From the NCBI GenBank assembly GCA_946615495.1, contig CAMOHY010000102.1:1-7474 (forward strand): a DNA stretch of 7,474 bases. Reading direction: 5' to 3'. The stretch is from an uncultured Clostridia bacterium (GTDB lineage: Bacteria; Bacillota; Clostridia; Christensenellales; Aristaeellaceae). The notes under the pieces are model-generated. The model searched no databases, was not told the origin of the DNA, and worked only from the letters and a program-made list of their open reading frames with translations. This document shows positions 5,654 through 7,474 of this stretch, piece after piece (position 1 is the stretch's first letter; the number at the start of each line of letters is the position of its first letter). The position numbers were made by a program, and so were the translations under genes.

Positions 5654-6799
5654 TCATTTTTTGGCTTCCCCTGCTTGCAGCGCCTGTCCGGCGGCGCGCA
5701 GGGCGGCGGCAATCACCTGGTCCATATCGTAATACCGGTATTCGCCCAGCCGGCCGCCGAAAAGCACAGTGCTTTCCCGCTCCGCCAGGGAAAGATAGCG
5801 GCGGTAAAGGGCGGCGTTTTTTTCGTCGTTCACGGGGTAATAGGGCTCTGCGCCCGGCTGCCATTCGCTGGAATATTCGCGGCTGATGACGGTTTTAGGC
5901 AGTTCGTTCCCCGCTATGCCGCGGCCAAAGGTGAACCATTTGTGCTCAATGATGCGGGTAAAGGGCGTTTCCCGGTCCGTGTAATTCACCACGGCATTGC
6001 CCTGGAAGTTGGGAATGTCCAGCACCTCCGTTTCAAACCGGATGGAGCGGTATTCCAGATTGCCCAGGCAATGGCCGAAATAGGCATCGATGGGCCCGGT
6101 GTACACCACCCGGTCCGCCAGCGCGTTCCAGGCCGCTTTGCATTGCAAATAGTCCTGGTTTAAGCGCACTTCGATGCCGGAGAGCATATTTTCCACCATG
6201 GCGGTGTAGCCCAGCGTGGGAATGCCCTGATAGAGCGCGTTAAAATAATTATTGTCAAAGGTAAAGCGCACGGGCAGCCGCCGGATGATGAAGGCGGGCA
6301 GCTCCCGGCAGTCCCGGCCCCACTGCTTTTCCGTGTAGCCCTTGACCAGCTTTTCAAAAATATCCCGGCCCACCAGGCTCAGCGCCTGCTCCTCCAGATT
6401 GCGGGGCTGGGCAACGCCTGCCGCCTGCCGCTGCGCCTCAATCCTGGCGGCGGCCTCCTGAGGCGTTTTGACGCCCCACATCTGGTAAAAGGTGTACATA
6501 TTGAAGGGCAGGCTGTACAGTTCGCCCTTGTAGTTGGCTACGGGGGAATTGGTGTAGCGGTTGAAGGCGGAAAACCGGTTCGCGTAATCCCACACGGACT
6601 GGTCGTTGGTGTGGAAAATGTGGGCGCCGTATACGTGCACCTGAATGCCCGCCGTCTCCTGCGTGTACACGTTTCCGGCCACGTGCGGCCGCTTGTCAAT
6701 TACCAGCACCCGCTTGCCCGCGTCGGCTGCCTGCCGGGCAAACACCGCGCCGTACAGCCCGGCCCCTACCACCAGATAATCGTATGCCTTCATGCGCAT
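5654..6799 (-). CDS. glf: UDP-galactopyranose mutase
   Basis: This 381-residue flavoenzyme interconverts UDP-galactopyranose and UDP-galactofuranose, the donor for galactofuranose in surface glycans. The N-terminal FAD-binding motif is VVGAGLYGAVFA (10-21), followed by the family segments YGAHIFHTND (57-66), SLPFNMYTFYQMWGVK (96-111), GYTEKQWGR (154-162, with substrate-site Trp160), RRLPVRFTFDNNYF (173-186), the TRIIEHK arginine (Arg282), EPYYPV (318-323) and GRLGEYRYYDM (349-359). The length is close to the usual 365-390, so it looks intact. The start at 6799 has GAGG 5 bases upstream; a second in-frame ATG at 6793 is a possible alternative, giving a protein two residues shorter. It lies 84 bases after dnaA, with a terminator in the gap. 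No glycosyltransferase or galactofuranosyl transfer gene is adjacent in this window. Confidence 0.96.
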   Translation of the reverse strand: MRMKAYDYLVVGAGLYGAVFARQAADAGKRVLVIDKRPHVAGNVYTQETAGIQVHVYGAHIFHTNDQSVWDYANRFSAFNRYTNSPVANYKGELYSLPFNMYTFYQMWGVKTPQEAAARIEAQRQAAGVAQPRNLEEQALSLVGRDIFEKLVKGYTEKQWGRDCRELPAFIIRRLPVRFTFDNNYFNALYQGIPTLGYTAMVENMLSGIEVRLNQDYLQCKAAWNALADRVVYTGPIDAYFGHCLGNLEYRSIRFETEVLDIPNFQGNAVVNYTDRETPFTRIIEHKWFTFGRGIAGNELPKTVISREYSSEWQPGAEPYYPVNDEKNAALYRRYLSLAERESTVLFGGRLGEYRYYDMDQVIAAALRAAGQALQAGEAKK

Positions 6800-6820
6800 A
6801 AGCCCCTCTCTTGCATCGCT

Positions 6821-6870
6821 GGAAAGAAGAAACGGCGCAGCCGCCCGCCGGAAAAGGGAGCGCTGCGCCG
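6821..6870 (-). terminator. Intrinsic terminator after dnaA
   Basis: A perfect 9-bp inverted repeat (GCTGCGCCG at 6862-6870, complement CGGCGCAGC at 6833-6841) encloses a 20-base loop. On the minus strand it is followed by TTTCTTCTTTCC (6821-6832). It starts 13 bases after the dnaA stop codon and ends 21 bases before the glf start. Confidence 0.75.
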
Positions 6871-6883
6871 GAAAAACAGCAGG

Positions 6884-7474
6884 TTATCGTTCCTGCAATT
6901 GCTGCATCAAATCGCTGATGAGGGTGTTGAGGGAAGGGGAGGCCTTCATTTCCTGGGCCACCTTCTGGCAGGCGTGGTTGACGGTGGAATGGTCCCGCCC
7001 ACCGAAATTGTCGCCGATCATGGTCAGCGGCGCGCCCACCACCTCACGGGAAATATACATGGCGATCTGCCGGGGCACGGCCACATCCCGGCTGCGGCGG
7101 GGGCCCTTCAGGTCGTCCACCGTCACGCTGTAATAGGTGGCGACGGCCTCCATCACGTCGTCGCAGGTCACGTGGCGGGGTTCGGTGCGGGCAAAAATCT
7201 CCCGCAGGGCGTCCTCCGCCAGCTGCCGGTCCACCGGCCGGCCGGTCAGGGAGGAATAGGCCACCAGCCGGGTCAGGCATCCTTCCAGCTCCCGCACGTT
7301 GTTGGCCACCCGCTCCGCGATCATGGTAAGCACGGCGGTATCCACGTTCAGCAATTCGTCCTCGGCCTTCTTTTTCAGAATGGCCACGCGGGTTTCCAGG
7401 TCAGGCTTGGAAATATCGGCGATCAGGCCCCATTCAAAGCGGCTGCGCAGCCGGTCCTCCAGCTTGGCGATTTC
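6884..7474 (-). CDS. dnaA: Chromosomal replication initiator DnaA, C-terminal part (5' end outside window)
   Basis: Only the last 196 residues are present; the reading frame is open to the right edge. DnaA binds DnaA boxes at oriC and, with ATP, melts the origin. The visible part starts in AAA+ domain III at the Box VII segment LEDRLRSRFEWGL (5-17), which carries the arginine finger, continues through the lid with the sensor II motif NVRELEG (59-65), and then the DNA-binding domain IV (about 98-196) with the signature GGRDHSTVNHA (158-168) that contacts DnaA boxes. No key residue is missing. The stop codon is followed closely by an intrinsic terminator and then glf. dnaN, the usual downstream neighbour of dnaA, is not there, and I see no cluster of DnaA boxes in this window. 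Confidence 0.97.
   Translation of the reverse strand, partial: EIAKLEDRLRSRFEWGLIADISKPDLETRVAILKKKAEDELLNVDTAVLTMIAERVANNVRELEGCLTRLVAYSSLTGRPVDRQLAEDALREIFARTEPRHVTCDDVMEAVATYYSVTVDDLKGPRRSRDVAVPRQIAMYISREVVGAPLTMIGDNFGGRDHSTVNHACQKVAQEMKASPSLNTLISDLMQQLQER

Overview
The window is a GC-rich stretch in which every gene I accept lies on the minus strand. Strong AGGAGG-type ribosome binding sites, intrinsic terminators, a short lysine-led signal peptide and a VTC / DUF4956 / Cthe_2159-like gene set point to a Firmicute, most likely an uncultured gut-type member of the Clostridia. That placement is an inference from gene content and signals. I cannot name a genus.

In transcription order (right to left) the window holds: the 3' part of dnaA, running off the right edge and ending at an intrinsic terminator (6821-6870); glf, UDP-galactopyranose mutase (5654-6799); a 287-base intergenic region rich in signals (5367-5653); a three-gene operon of a VTC-type polyphosphate polymerase domain protein (4641-5366), a DUF4956 membrane protein (3962-4648) and a secreted beta-helix protein of the Cthe_2159 / DUF4353 type (2142-3926), closed by a terminator (2081-2120); and a two-gene unit with its own promoter (2047-2075), a secreted CapA-family metallophosphatase-like protein (952-2013) and an S51-family peptidase (148-936), closed by a long hairpin (106-150). 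The leftmost 105 bases hold no gene I can support.

A common theme is envelope or storage polymers: galactofuranose precursor (glf), polyphosphate (VTC), a carbohydrate-binding surface protein (beta-helix), and a poly-gamma-glutamate-type enzyme next to a peptidase of the family that includes cyanophycinase. That the genes work together is inference. The three-gene operon is the strongest case, because the first two genes overlap and the third follows within 35 bases.

The most interesting signal is not protein coding. Between glf and the VTC operon, the minus-strand RNA could form either an intrinsic terminator hairpin (5471-5504) or a longer competing helix that uses the terminator's 5' arm (5490-5504 with 5553-5581). 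This is the layout of a transcription attenuator. Closer to the VTC start, the ribosome binding site lies in a second hairpin (5375-5402), and a candidate promoter (5404-5432) would start transcription inside or just beside that hairpin. Read-through RNA would therefore carry a masked ribosome binding site, while RNA from the local promoter would not.
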